Assembly (NCBI GenBank): GCA_031769625.1
Contig: JAUIMM010000121.1
Coordinates: 11,241,501 to 11,305,500, forward strand
From: Taudactylus pleione
Taxonomy: Eukaryota > Chordata > Amphibia > Anura > Myobatrachidae
Reading direction: 5' to 3'
Length of the DNA stretch: 64,000 bases
Position 1 is the stretch's first letter; each line of letters opens with the position of its first letter. The notes under the pieces were generated by a model. It ran no database searches and was not told where the DNA came from. It saw nothing but the letters and a program-made list of their open reading frames with translations. A program made the translations under genes and the position numbers. This document shows, piece by piece, positions 22,017 through 32,954 of this stretch.

Positions 22017-25000
22017 CTACGGAGGCAAGATGTCATCCTCATCCTCCTCATCCACCGATTCCTCACCCTCTTCAGTGTGTACATCCTCATCCTCACAAAG
22101 TATTAACTCGTCCCCACTTGAATCCACCACCACAGGTCCCTCTGTACCTTCTGGAGGCTGGTCTCCCTGGAAGAGCTGATAATTCATTTTGATGAACATC
22201 ATCTTCTCCACATTCTGTGGAAGCAACCTCCTACGCCTTTCGCTGACAAGGTTCCCGGCTGCACTAAACACTCTTTCGGAGTACACACTGGAGGGGGGGC
22301 AACTCAGGTAAAATAGAGCCAGCTTGTACAGGGGCCTCCAAATTGCCTCTTTTTCCTGCCAGTACAGGTATGGACTGTCTGACATGCCTACTTGGATGCT
22401 GTCACTGATGTAATCCTCCACCATTCTATCAATGGTGACAGTATCATATGCAGTGACAGTAGACATGTCAGAAATTGTTGCCAGGTCCTTCAGTCCGGAC
22501 CAGATGTCCAAACTTGGTCCTGCCTGCCCTGCATCACCGCCAGCGGGTTGCTTAGGATACCTAAGTTTTTTCCTGGCAGCCCCAGTTGCGGGAGAAAATG
22601 AAGAAGGAGCCGTTGACGTGTCACGTTCCGCTTCAGCTGACAGTGTGTTCACCAGCAGGTCTTTGCACCTCTGCAGGCTTGTGTCGGCCGGAAAGAGAGA
22701 CACCACATAGGCTTTAAACCTAGGATCAAGCACGGTGGCCAAAATGTAGTGGTCTGATTTCAACAGATTGACCACCCTGGAATCCTGGCAAAGCGAATGA
22801 AGGGCTTCATCCACAAGTCCCACATGCCGAGCGGAATCGCTCCATCTTAGCTCCTCCTTCACTTTCTCCAGCTGCTTCTGCAAAAGCCTGATGAGGGGAA
22901 TGACCTGACTCAAGCTGGCTGTGTCTGAACTGACTTCACGTGTGGCAAGTTCGAAGGGCTGGAGAACCTTGCACAACACGGAAATCATTCTCCACTGCGC
23001 TTGAGTCAGGTGCATACCCCCTCCTTTGCCTATGTCATAGGTGGATGTATAGGCTTGTATGGCCTTTTGCTGCTCCTCCATCCTCTGAAGCATATAGAGG
23101 GTTGAGTTCCACCGCGTCACAACCTCTTGCTTCAGGTGATGGCGGGGCAGGTTCAAGAGTGTTTGCTGGCGCTCCAGTCTTCGGCACGCAGTCGCTGAAT
23201 GGCGAAAGTGGCCAGAAATTTTTCGGGCCACCCAAAGCGTCTCCTGCACGCCCCTGTCGCTTTTCAGAAAATTCTGCACCACCAAGTTTATTGTGTGAGC
23301 AAAACATGGGACGTGCTGGAATTTGCCCAGATGTAATGCCCGCACAATATTGGTGGCGTTGTCAGATATCACAAATCCCCAGGAGAGTCTAAGTGGGGTA
23401 AGCCACTGGGCGATGATTTCCCTCAGTTTCTCTAAGAGGTTGTCGGCGGTGTGCCTCTTACTGAAACCGGTGATACACAGCGTAGCCTGCCTTGTAACGA
23501 GCTGGCGTTTCTGAGATGCTGCTACTGGTGACGCTGCTGCTGTTGCTGCGTAAGGTGATACATCTACCCAGTGGGCTGTCACAGTCATATAGTCCTTAGT
23601 CTGCCCTGTTCCACTTGTCCACATGTCCGTGGTTAAGTGGACATTGTGTACAACGGCATTTTTCAGGACACTGAGGACACTTTTTCTGACATTTCTGTAC
23701 AGTCTCGGTATCGCCTGCCTAGTGAAGTGGAATCTAGACGGGATTTGGAACCGGGGACACACTACCTCCATCAATTGTCTAAATCCCACTGCACTAATGG
23801 CGGATACCGGACGCACGTCTAACACCAACATAGCAGTCAAGGCCTCAGTTATACGTTTTGCTTCAGGATGACTGCTGTCGTACTTCATCCTCCTCGCTAA
23901 GGACTGTTGGAGGGTCAATTGTTTAGTAAAAGTAGTGGTGTTCCTACTTCCTCTCTGGGATGATGAACGACTCCCAGCAGCAGCAACAGCAGCAGCGGCA
24001 GCAGTAGGCGTAGCAATGCAGGATCCTCCAGAGGAATCCCGGATAGGAGAGTCAGTCATGCCAGTGACATGGCCTGCAGGACTACTTCCGATCCTGACTA
24101 AGGAGGAAATTGACAAGGAGGGAGTTGACGGTGTGGTTTGCAGGCGCTTGGATACAACAGGACAACGGGATTTAGGTGTCCCTGGACTGCTTACGGTCTT
24201 AGCCAAAGATTCTGAACTTGACAGTAACTTTTTATGAACGCGCTGCAGGTGCCGTATAAGGGAGGATGTTCCTAGGTGGTTGACGTCCCTACCCCTACTT
24301 ATTTCACCTTTACATATGGTACATATGGCAAGACAGTTGTTGTCCGGATTTGGATAGAAATATTGCCAGACCAAAGAGGTGGAATGTTTGGTCTTCTGCC
24401 CAGGCATGACCGTGATGGGCTTTTTCATCCCACGGACAACAACTGTCTCCCCTGGAGCCTGATTTAAACAAACCACATCACCATCAGAATCCTCCTCGCC
24501 AACTTCCTCCTCAGCGCCAGCTACACCAGTATCCTCATCCTGTTGTACTTCAACAGTGACATCTTCAATTTGCATATCAGCAAGTGGACTGTGGGTGCTC
24601 CTTTCAGCACTTGCAGGGGGCGTGCAAATGGTGGAAAGAGCCACCTCTTCCCGTCCAGTGCTGGGAAGGTCAGGCATCGCAACCACCACCACACTTGGAC
24701 TCTCCTTGGGGATTTGTGATATCTTCTTAGAAAGCACAGTTCTTCGCTGTGCTTTTGCCAGCTTAACTCTTTTGATTTTTTTAGTGGGAGGAGGGCTTCC
24801 ATCGTCATGTGGAGCTGAACCACTAGTCATGAACATACTAGGGATCGACCTTAGCCGTTCCTTGCCACTCCGTGTCGTAAATGGCATATTGGCAAGATTA
24901 CGTTTCTCTTCAGCTGATTTAAATGTCTTTTTCAAGGTCATTTTCCTGAACTTTGCCATTTGGGATTGTATGTGCCCTCTACTATGACATTGGGCATCGG

Positions 25001-25130
25001 CCTTGGCAGACGACGTTGATGGCATGTTATCGTCTATGTCATGACTAGTGGCAGCAGCTTCAGCACTAGGGGGAAGTGGTTCTTGATCTTTCTCTATTTT
25101 ATTTTTATCGGAGAAAGTTTGGACCTCCAT
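22017..25130 (-). CDS. hAT transposase with BED zinc finger, 1037 aa, uninterrupted
   Basis: The single open frame starts at an ATG (MEVQTFSDKNK) and ends in an acidic tail. A BED-type zinc finger has C270, C273, H294 and H299. An Ala/Ser-rich linker (about 375-395) precedes the catalytic part. The expected hAT acidic residues are D502 (LTTDMWTSG), D590 (VISDNATN) and E952 (SVYSERVFSAAG); the C609-x2-H612 pair (PCFAHTINL) and W674 (TRWNST) of the family are also present. The C-terminal dimerisation region lies at about 915-985 (PLYKLALFYLSCPPSS, LVSERRRRL). The length suits ZBED-like hAT transposases. It would cut at the TAGGGGTG ends and create 8-bp duplications. No stop or frameshift is seen. 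Whether a 5' intron is removed upstream of the ATG is unknown. Activity is inferred, not shown. Confidence 0.93.
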   Translation of the reverse strand: MEVQTFSDKNKIEKDQEPLPPSAEAAATSHDIDDNMPSTSSAKADAQCHSRGHIQSQMAKFRKMTLKKTFKSAEEKRNLANMPFTTRSGKERLRSIPSMFMTSGSAPHDDGSPPPTKKIKRVKLAKAQRRTVLSKKISQIPKESPSVVVVAMPDLPSTGREEVALSTICTPPASAERSTHSPLADMQIEDVTVEVQQDEDTGVAGAEEEVGEEDSDGDVVCLNQAPGETVVVRGMKKPITVMPGQKTKHSTSLVWQYFYPNPDNNCLAICTICKGEISRGRDVNHLGTSSLIRHLQRVHKKLLSSSESLAKTVSSPGTPKSRCPVVSKRLQTTPSTPSLSISSLVRIGSSPAGHVTGMTDSPIRDSSGGSCIATPTAAAAAVAAAGSRSSSQRGSRNTTTFTKQLTLQQSLARRMKYDSSHPEAKRITEALTAMLVLDVRPVSAISAVGFRQLMEVVCPRFQIPSRFHFTRQAIPRLYRNVRKSVLSVLKNAVVHNVHLTTDMWTSGTGQTKDYMTVTAHWVDVSPYAATAAASPVAASQKRQLVTRQATLCITGFSKRHTADNLLEKLREIIAQWLTPLRLSWGFVISDNATNIVRALHLGKFQHVPCFAHTINLVVQNFLKSDRGVQETLWVARKISGHFRHSATACRRLERQQTLLNLPRHHLKQEVVTRWNSTLYMLQRMEEQQKAIQAYTSTYDIGKGGGMHLTQAQWRMISVLCKVLQPFELATREVSSDTASLSQVIPLIRLLQKQLEKVKEELRWSDSARHVGLVDEALHSLCQDSRVVNLLKSDHYILATVLDPRFKAYVVSLFPADTSLQRCKDLLVNTLSAEAERDTSTAPSSFSPATGAARKKLRYPKQPAGGDAGQAGPSLDIWSGLKDLATISDMSTVTAYDTVTIDRMVEDYISDSIQVGMSDSPYLYWQEKEAIWRPLYKLALFYLSCPPSSVYSERVFSAAGNLVSERRRRLLPQNVEKMMFIKMNYQLFQGDQPPEGTEGPVVVDSSGDELILCEDEDVHTEEGEESVDEEDEDDILPP

Positions 25131-25145
25131 TTATGTTATATCGAT

Positions 25146-27257
25146 TTGATATATACGTGCGGCTAAACACAGAAAATAATTTTTTTTTTGGTTTGGACTG
25201 GAGTGTACTTTCGGGGGTTACAGCACCCTTAACGGTCAAGCCAGCCGGCCCTTTACTTATGACACAGGCGCACTCTTGGCACTACTTTGTTGATGCACGT
25301 GCGGCTACTGCGCACACAATTCACAAACACAGAAAAAAATTTTTTTGGGGGTTTGGACTGGAGTGTACTTTCGGGGGTTACAGCACCCTTAACGGTCAAG
25401 CCAGCCGGCCCTTTACTTATGACACAGGCGCACGCTTGGCACTACTTTGTTGATGCACGTGCGGCTACTGCGCACACAATTCACAAACACAGAAAATAAT
25501 TTTTTTTTCGGTTTGGACTGGAGTGTACTTTCGGGGGTTACAGCACCCTTTAACGGTCAAGCCAGCCGGCCCTTTACTTATGACACAGGCGCACGCTTGG
25601 CACTACTTTGTTGATGCACGTGCGGCTACTGCGCACACAATTCACAAACACAGAAAATAATTTTTATTTGGTTTGGACTGGAGTGTACTTTCGGGGGTTA
25701 CAGCACCCTTTAACGGTCAAGCCAGCCGGCCCTTTACTTATGACACAGGCGCACGCTTGGCACTACTTTGTTGATGCACGTGCGGCTACTGCGCACACAA
25801 TTCACAAACACAGAAAATAATTTTTTTTTTGGTTTGGACTGGAGTGTACTTTGGGGGTTACAGCACCCTTTAACGGTCAAGCCAGCCGGCCCTTTACTTA
25901 TGACACAGGCGCACTCTTGGCACTACTTTGTTGATGCACGTGCGGCTACTGCGCACACAATTCACAAACACAGAAAATAATTTTTTTTTGGGTTTGGACT
26001 GGAGTGTACTTTCGGGGGTTACAGCACCCTTAACGGTCAAGCCAGCCGGCCCTTTACTTATGACACAGGTGCACGCTTGGCACTACTTTGTTGATGCACG
26101 TGCGGCTACTGCGCACACAATTCACAAACACAGAAAATATTTTTTTTTCGGTTTGGACTGGAGTGTAATTTTGGGGGTTACAGCACCCTTTAATGGTCAA
26201 GCCAGCCGGCCCTTTACTTATGACACAGGCGCACGCTTGGCACTACTTTGTTGATGCACGTGCGGCTACTGCGCACACAATTCACAAACACAGAAAATAA
26301 TTTTTTTTTCGGTTTGGACTGGAGTGTACTTTCGGGGGTTACAGCACCCTTAACGGTCAAGCCAGCCGACCCTTTACGTATGACACAGGCGCACGCTTGG
26401 CACTACTTTGTTGATGCACGTGCGGCTACTGCGCACACAATTCACAAACACAGAAAATAATTTTTTTTTGGTTTGGATTGGAGTGTACTTTCGGGGGTTA
26501 CAGCACCCTTTAACGGTCAAGCCAGCTGGCCCTTTACTTATGACACAGGCGCACGCTTGGCACTACTTTGTTGATGCACGTGTGGCTACTGCGCACACAA
26601 TTCACAAACACAGAAAATAATTTTTTTTTGGTTTGGACTGGAGTGTACTTTGGGGGTTACAGCACCCTTTAACGGTCAAGCCAGCCGGCCCTTTACTTAT
26701 GACACAGGCGCAAGCTTGGCACTACTTTGTTGATGCACGTGCGGCTACTGCGCACACAATTCACAAACACAGAAAATAATTTTTTTTTGGTTTGGACTGG
26801 AGTGTACTTTCGGGGGTTACAGCACCCTTTAACGGTCAAGCCAGCCGGCCCTTTACTTATGACACAGGCGCACGCTTGGCACTACTTTGTTGATGCACGT
26901 GCGGCTACTGCGCACACAATTCACAAACACAGAAAATAATTTTTTGGGGGGTTTTGACTGGAGTGTACTTTCGGGGGTTACAGCACCCTTAACAGTCAAG
27001 CCAGCCGGCCCTTTCCTTATGACACAGGCGCACGCTTGGCACTACTTTGTTGATGCACGTGCGGCTACTGCGCACACAATTCACAAACACAGAAAATAAT
27101 TTTTTTTTTGGTTTGGACTGGAGTGTACTTTCGGGGGTTACAGCACCCTTAACGGTCAAGCCAGCCGGCCCTTTACTTATGACACAGGCGCACGCTTGGC
27201 ACTACTTTGTTGATGCACGTGCGGCTACTGCGCACACAATTCACAAACACAGAAAAT
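25146..27257. repeat. ~160-bp tandem array, 13 units, in hAT-1 leader
   Basis: Thirteen copies of a 159-161-base unit, each with GGTTTGGACTGGAGTGTACT, GGTCAAGCCAGCCGGCC, GTTGATGCACGTGCGGC and CACAAACACAGAAAATAA followed by a variable T run. All 13 units are nearly identical; variation is mainly in the T run and CCCTTTAA/CCCTTAA. A palindromic CACGTG E-box is in every complete unit. A shortened unit lies at the transposase end. It lies between the putative promoter and the transposase start. The 70-codon frames recurring every unit are repeat translations. Confidence 0.95.
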
Positions 27258-27583
27258 ATATTATTTTTTTAGCACTTGGGGGGAGCACCCCTGATGGACA
27301 GAGCACCCCCTGGACAACACTACAGCACCCCTTTAGGACTGGGACACTGCACAGGACTTTGGAGTGGACACAGCCCCTATGGAGAACTGACTGCACAACA
27401 CAGTCCAGCCAGCCCCTATGGACTTTGAAGTAGTGGACACAGCCCCTATTAACAACAGCAGCACAGCACAACACAGCCAGCCCCTATGGACTTTGAAGTA
27501 GTGGACAACAGCAGCACTACACTACACTACACTACACAGCCCTAACTCCCACCCTCCCTCTTCACTGTCCACAGCCGAGTGAG

Positions 27584-27616
27584 AAAATGGCGCCGACGCG
27601 GGTACCTTATATATGA
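27584..27616 (-). promoter_or_regulatory. Putative hAT-1 transposase promoter (TATA-like and YY1-like sites)
   Basis: On the minus strand TATATAAG (about 27607-27614) precedes CGCCATTTT (27584-27592), a YY1-like core, by about 15 bases. Both are upstream of the array and the transposase and both are kept in the sister copy (about 35552-35582). The start site is not demonstrated and the transcript would cross the whole array. Confidence 0.35.
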
Positions 27617-27781
27617 TCCAAAACCCGCGAGACTCGGAAGGCGGGATGATGACGTTTTGCCTCGATTTCAGATCAGAGTCAGGCGGGAAAAGTCGAGCCT
27701 GACTCGGATCGGCCTCGGATCGGGGGGGCTCGGGGGGGTTCGGATTTCAGAAATCCGAACCCGCTCACCCCTAGTATCAAC

Positions 27782-28196
27782 GTATACCATACTAGGGGTA
27801 TCTGGACATTCAGCAGCCAGATTTGTGCATGGTGATGGCCTTGGAGCATCTGCTACTCTGTTAGCCAGGTAATTACAGAGATGTTTAATCTTAGAATTGA
27901 TAGTAACTGCTAGCACGTGGTTACTGGGTCCATAACCTGTTAGCAGAATAGTATGGTGACAGCATATTGTAGTAGCAAAGTAAAGCTGTCACAGATATGC
28001 GTAGCGGAATGTGTTTAGTGCAGTAGTCCTCCAGATAAGAAGTTAATCCCAGGTACACATTTATTGGCCAAGGTACTGTGTACTGTGATAGTACTGTGAG
28101 TGTAATGCAGGTGTTGGTGCTGGTAATGGGGAGAGCCATCCTTACTGGATAATGTTGTAAACATAATCCAAGCAGAGCTGAACTATTGGCCACAAA
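27782..28196. other. No gene; dispersed repeat copy
   Basis: 27937-27985 holds one and a half units of the minisatellite seen at 9780-10910, and about 27980-28140 repeats the block at 10905-11040. The first 150 bases have no recognisable content. Confidence 0.5.
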
Positions 28197-28740
28197 CAGG
28201 TCTCGATTAAGGCTTGTGGGGGCCTTGGGGCAACTAAGTTGTGGGGGGGCCACCACCAAGCCACACGGAGCCTACCCCACCTCCCGATTACTTGCCTTCT
28301 GTTAAACACGCACACACACGCACACACACACATATATAATATAAATATATATATATGCAGCAAATGTATGTATATATATATATATAACATACACACTAAC
28401 ACACATATACAGTATACACACACATGAACACATACAAACACACTAACACTTATACATACACAATATACACACACTAACACATATATACACATTAACACAT
28501 ACATACACATATAGCATATGCAATAACACATATATACAAACAAACGCATACATACTCATACAGTACATATACACACTGACATGCAGGAGTTGATGGTTGC
28601 TAATGAAAGCGGGCACCTTACATTAGGCTTGCCGTATTGGTTCCGCCCCCACTTTGGCAGGTGCACTAGAGGTGGGGGCCCCCCTGTGTGTGGGGCCCCT
28701 TGGATGACCGCCCATGTCAACCTCCCCTAATCCGGCCTTG
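28197..28740. mobile_element. Non-autonomous hAT element with internal microsatellite
   Basis: Left end CAGGTCTCGATTAAGG, right end CCTAATCCGGCCTTG (inverted). Flanks GCCACAAA and GCCACGAA agree at 7 of 8 positions. The interior is G/C-rich (GTGGGGGCC) near the ends with CA/TA dinucleotide repeats at about 28305-28570. Related to 42275-42909 in opposite orientation. Confidence 0.8.
28305..28570. repeat. Compound (CA)n/(TA)n microsatellite
   Basis: Interrupted runs of CA, TA and ACACAT. Short Cys/Tyr/Val-rich frames here come from the repeat. Confidence 0.9.
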
Positions 28741-29347
28741 GCCACGAACTCTCTACCAGTGTGGTAGGGAATGACTATCATTTAGCCACGTTTGTGGGTA
28801 CACTGGGGTCATGGAACCACATGTGGCTCCTGATGTAATAATTTTGAGAGTCTCCACTGAAAATGGGAATTTGTTGCGTATTTTCGCTAGTGTGAACCTG
28901 GCAGAAGCCCCAACTTCAATGCCAGCTCTTTAGAGAAGATGTCCAACACCCAGAAAGTCCTCTGCTCATGCCTTTTATCCCATCAAAAACTCACAGTAAG
29001 GCCCCCTCAGTGGTGCACGCAAAGGGGGTTTCTGAGTACCCAGAAACCTCACCTGATGGACCATATGTCCCTCACTGCATTTTGCAGCGATTCGAGGGCC
29101 TGTGAGAAGGGGTGGAGCCAATTTGATGCAATTCATTGAGGATTGCATCATTTTGGTCCTGCCCACTCCCCATAGATGCATGAGTCATGGCATTATACCA
29201 TGGGGGCGGAGTCTATTGATGCAAGGTGCCTGGCCCCATCAATGACATCCAGCACAGACCTGGCTGCGGCATCTCAGGCTCCCACTTGACCTTAAAAGTA
29301 GATATATAATTTGATCTAAAGAGTAAAATATATATATATATATATAT
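28741..29347. other. No gene; possible truncated hAT MITE and (TA)n
   Basis: At 29009 the sequence CAGTGGTGCACGC followed by GGGTTTCTGAGTACCCAG looks like a hAT-type end, but no partner end is visible. 29328-29347 is TA repeat, the insertion site of hAT-2. Confidence 0.45.
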
Positions 29348-29982
29348 TAGGGGTATGCACCGGCCACTTTTCGTGTTTTGTGTTTTGGTTTTGGATCTGG
29401 ATCTTTCTTCGTGTTTTGGATCTGGATTGGTTTTGCCAAAACCACCCTTCCGTGGTTTGGGTTCTGGGTTTTGTGTTTTGGATCTGTATTTTTTGTAAAA
29501 AAAACATAAAAACAGCTAAAATCACAGAATTTGTTGGTTTCTCTGCTCCTATGCTATTATTAACCTCAATAACCTTAATTTCCACTCATTTCCAGTCTAT
29601 TCTGAACACCTCACACCTCACAATAGTGTTTTTATGTCCAAAAGGTTGCACCGAGGTAGCTGGATGACTATGCTAAGCGACACGAGTGGGCGGCACAAAC
29701 ACGTGACCCATCTAGGAGTGACACTGCAGTGGCAGACAGGATGGCAGTTAGAAAAACTAGGCCCCAAACTGTACATAATGCAAAGAAAAAAAAGAAGTGC
29801 AAGATGGAATTGTCCTTGGGCCCTCCCACCCACCCTTATGTTGTATAAACAGGACATGCACACTTTAACAAATCAATCATTTCAGCGCCAGGGTCTGCCA
29901 CACAACTGTGGCTGAAATGATTGGTTCGTTTGGGCCCCCACAAAACAAGCTGGCAATTAATGTGTCCCTGCACAAACTGGCT

Positions 29983-32940
29983 CTACGGAGGCAAGATGTC
30001 ATCCTCATCCTCCTCATCCACCGATTCCTCACCCTCTTCAGTGTGTACATCCTCATCCTCACAAAGTATTAACTCGTCCCCACTTGAATCCACCACCACA
30101 GGTCCCTCTGTACCTTCTGGAGGCTGGTCTCCCTGGAAGAGCTGATAATTCATTTTGATGAACATCATCTTCTCCACATTCTGTGGAAGCAACCTCCTAC
30201 GCCTTTCGCTGACAAGGTTCCCGGCTGCACTAAACACTGTTTCGGAGTACACACTGGAGGGGGGGCAACTCAGGTAAAATAGAGCCAGCTTGTACAGGGG
30301 CCTCCAAATTGCCTCTTTTTCCTGCCAGTACAGGTATGGACTGTCTGACATGCCTACTTGGATGCTGTCACCGATGTAATCCTCCACCATTCTGTCAATG
30401 GTGACAGTATCATATGCAGTGACAGTAGACATGTCAGAAATTGTTGCCAGGTCCTTCAGTCCGGACCAGATGTCCAAACTTGGTCCTGCCTGCCCTGCAT
30501 CACCGCCAGCGGGTTGCTTAGGATACCTAAGTTTTTTCCTGGCAGCCCCAGTTGCGGGAGAAAATGAAGAAGGAGCCGTTGACGTGTCACGTTCCGCTTC
30601 AGCTGACAGTGTGTTCACCAGCAGGTCTTTGCACCTCTGCAGGCTTGTGTCGGCCGGAAAGAGAGACACCACATAGGCTTTAAACCTAGGATCAAGCACG
30701 GTGGCCAAAATGTAGTGGTCTGATTTCAACAGATTGACCACCCTGGAATCCTGGCAAAGCGAATGAAGGGCTTCATCCACAAGTCCCACATGCCGAGCGG
30801 AATCGCTCCGTCTTAGCTCCTCCTTCACTTTCTCCAGCTGCTTCTGCAAAAGCCTGATGAGGGGAATGACCTGACTCAAGCTGGCTGTGTCTGAACTGAC
30901 TTCACGTGTGGCAAGTTCGAAGGGCTGGAGAACCTTGCACAACACGGAAATCATTCTCCACTGCGCTTGAGTCAGGTGCATACCCCCTCCTTTGCCTATG
31001 TCATAGGTGGATGTATAGGCTTGTATGGCCTTTTGCTGCTCCTCCATCCTCTGAAGCATATAGAGGGTTGAGTTCTACCGCGTCACAACCTCTTGCTTCA
31101 GGTGATGGCGGGGCAGGTTCAAGAGTGTTTGCTGGTGCTCCAGTCTTCGGCACGCAGTCGCTGAATGGTGAAAGTGGCCAGAAATTTTTCGGGCCACCCA
31201 AAGCGTCTCCTGCACGCCCCTGTCGCTTTTCAGAAAATTCTGCACCACCAAGTTTATTGTGTGAGCAAAACATGGGACGTGCTGGAATTTGCCCAGATGT
31301 AATGCCCGCACAATATTGGTGGCGTTGTCAGATATCACAAATCCCCAGGAGAGTCTAAGTGGGGTAAGCCACTGGGCGATGATTTCCCTCAGTTTCTCTA
31401 AGAGGTTGTCGGCGGTGTGCCTCTTACTGAAACCGGTGATACACAGCGTAGCCTGCCTTGTAACGAGCTGGCGTTTCTGAGATGCTGCTACTGGTGACGC
31501 TGCTGCTGTTGCTGCGTAAGGTGATACATCTACCCAGTGGGCTGTCACAGTCATATAGTCCTTAGTCTGCCCTGTTCCACTTGTCCACATGTCCGTGGTT
31601 AAGTGGACATTGTGTACAACGGCATTTTTCAGGACACTGAGGACACTTTTTCTGACGTTTCTGTACAGTCTCGGTATCGCCTGCCTAGTGAAGTGGAATC
31701 TAGACGGGATTTGGAACCGGGGACACACTACCTCCATCAATTGTCTAAATCCCACTGCACTAATGGCGGATACCGGACGCACGTCTAACACCAACATAGC
31801 AGTCAAGGCCTCAGTTATACGTTTTGCTTCAGGATGACTGCTGTCGTACTTCATCCTCCTCGCTAAGGACTGTTGGAGGGTCAATTGTTTAGTAAAAGTA
31901 GTGGTGTTCCTACTTCCTCTCTGGGATGATGAACGACTCCCAGCAGCAGCAACAGCAGCAGCGGCAGCAGTAGGCGTAGCAATGCAGGATTCTCCAGAGG
32001 AATCCCGGATAGGAGAGTCAGTCATGCCAGTGACATGGCCTGCAGGACTACTTCCGATCCTGACTAAGGAGGAAATTGACGAGGAGGGAGTTGACGGTGT
32101 GGTTTGCAGGCGCTTGGATACAACAGGACAACGGGATTTAGGTGTCCCTGGACTGCTTACGGTCTTAGCCAAAGTTTCTGAACTTGACAGTAATTTTATG
32201 AACGCGCTGCAGGTGCCGTATAAGGGAGGATGTTCCTAGGTGGTTGACGTCCCTACCCCTACTTATTTCACCTTTACATATGGTACATATGGCAAGACAG
32301 TTGTTGTCCGGATTTGGATAGAAATATTGCCAGACCAAAGAGGTGGAATGTTTGGTCTTCTGCCCAGGCATGACCGTGATGGGCTTTTTCATCCCATGGA
32401 CAACAACTGTCTCCCCCGGAGCCTGATTTAAACAAACCATATCACCATCAGAATCCTCCTCGCCAACTTCCTCCTCAGCGCCAGCTACACCAGTATCCTC
32501 ATCCTGTTGTACTTCAACAGTGACATCTTCAATTTGCATATCAGCAAGTGGACTGTGGGTGCTCCTTTCAGCACTTGCAGGGGGCGTGCAAATGGTGGAA
32601 AGAGCCACCTCTTCCCGTCCAGTGCTGGGAAGGTCAGGCATCGCAACCACCACCACACTTGGACTCTCCTTGGGGATTTGTGATATCTTCTTAGAAAGCA
32701 CAGTTCTTCGCTGTGCTTTTGCCAGCTTAACTCTTTTGATTTTTTTAGTGGGAGGAGGGCTTCCATCGTCATGTGAAGCTGAACCACTAGTCATGAACAT
32801 ACTAGGGATCGACCTTAGCCGTTCCTTGCCACTCCGTGTCGTAAATGTCATGACTAGTGGCAGCAGCTTCAGCACTAGGAGGAAGTGGTTCTTGATCTTT
32901 CTCTATTTTATTTTTATCGGAGAAAGTTTGGTCCTCCATT
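29983..32940 (-). pseudogene. Broken hAT transposase of hAT-2
   Basis: Compared with the gene at 22017-25130 there are four notable lesions. A 155-base deletion (at ATG microhomology, near 32847-32850) removes roughly codons 30-83 and shifts the frame. A small deletion in a T run near 32196 shifts the frame after the BED finger. The codon for the conserved Trp equivalent to W674 is a stop (TAG, about 31074-31078). The motif SERVFS reads SETVFS. The open remnants are 32875-32165, 32172-31075 and 31059-29983. Substitutions are otherwise few. Confidence 0.93.
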
Positions 32941-32954
32941 TATGTTATATCGAT

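Larger units (their letters stand above)
21382..27773 (-). mobile_element. Full-length hAT transposon, apparently coding-competent (hAT-1)
   Basis: Ends are TAGGGGTG and CACCCCTA, inverted copies. The 8-base flanks GAATCAAC (21374-21381) and GTATCAAC (27774-27781) agree at 7 of 8 positions, the size of a hAT target duplication. The element is 6392 bases. On the minus strand it contains, in order, a GC-rich right end with a TATA-like and a YY1-like site, a GCACCCC/AGCCCCTATGG-rich segment (27270-27540), a 13-unit tandem array, and one long transposase gene. It is inserted beside the copia relic. A sister copy lies at 29348-35739. Confidence 0.93.

Noticed and set aside
22017..25130. Domesticated host ZBED gene
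   Set aside because: It sits inside intact TIRs with a target duplication and has a near-identical neighbour copy, so a transposon gene is the simpler reading.
25146..27257. Series of nearly identical 70-codon frames, also at 32955-35224
   Set aside because: They are the 160-base repeat read in successive frames; no start context or conservation beyond the repeat.
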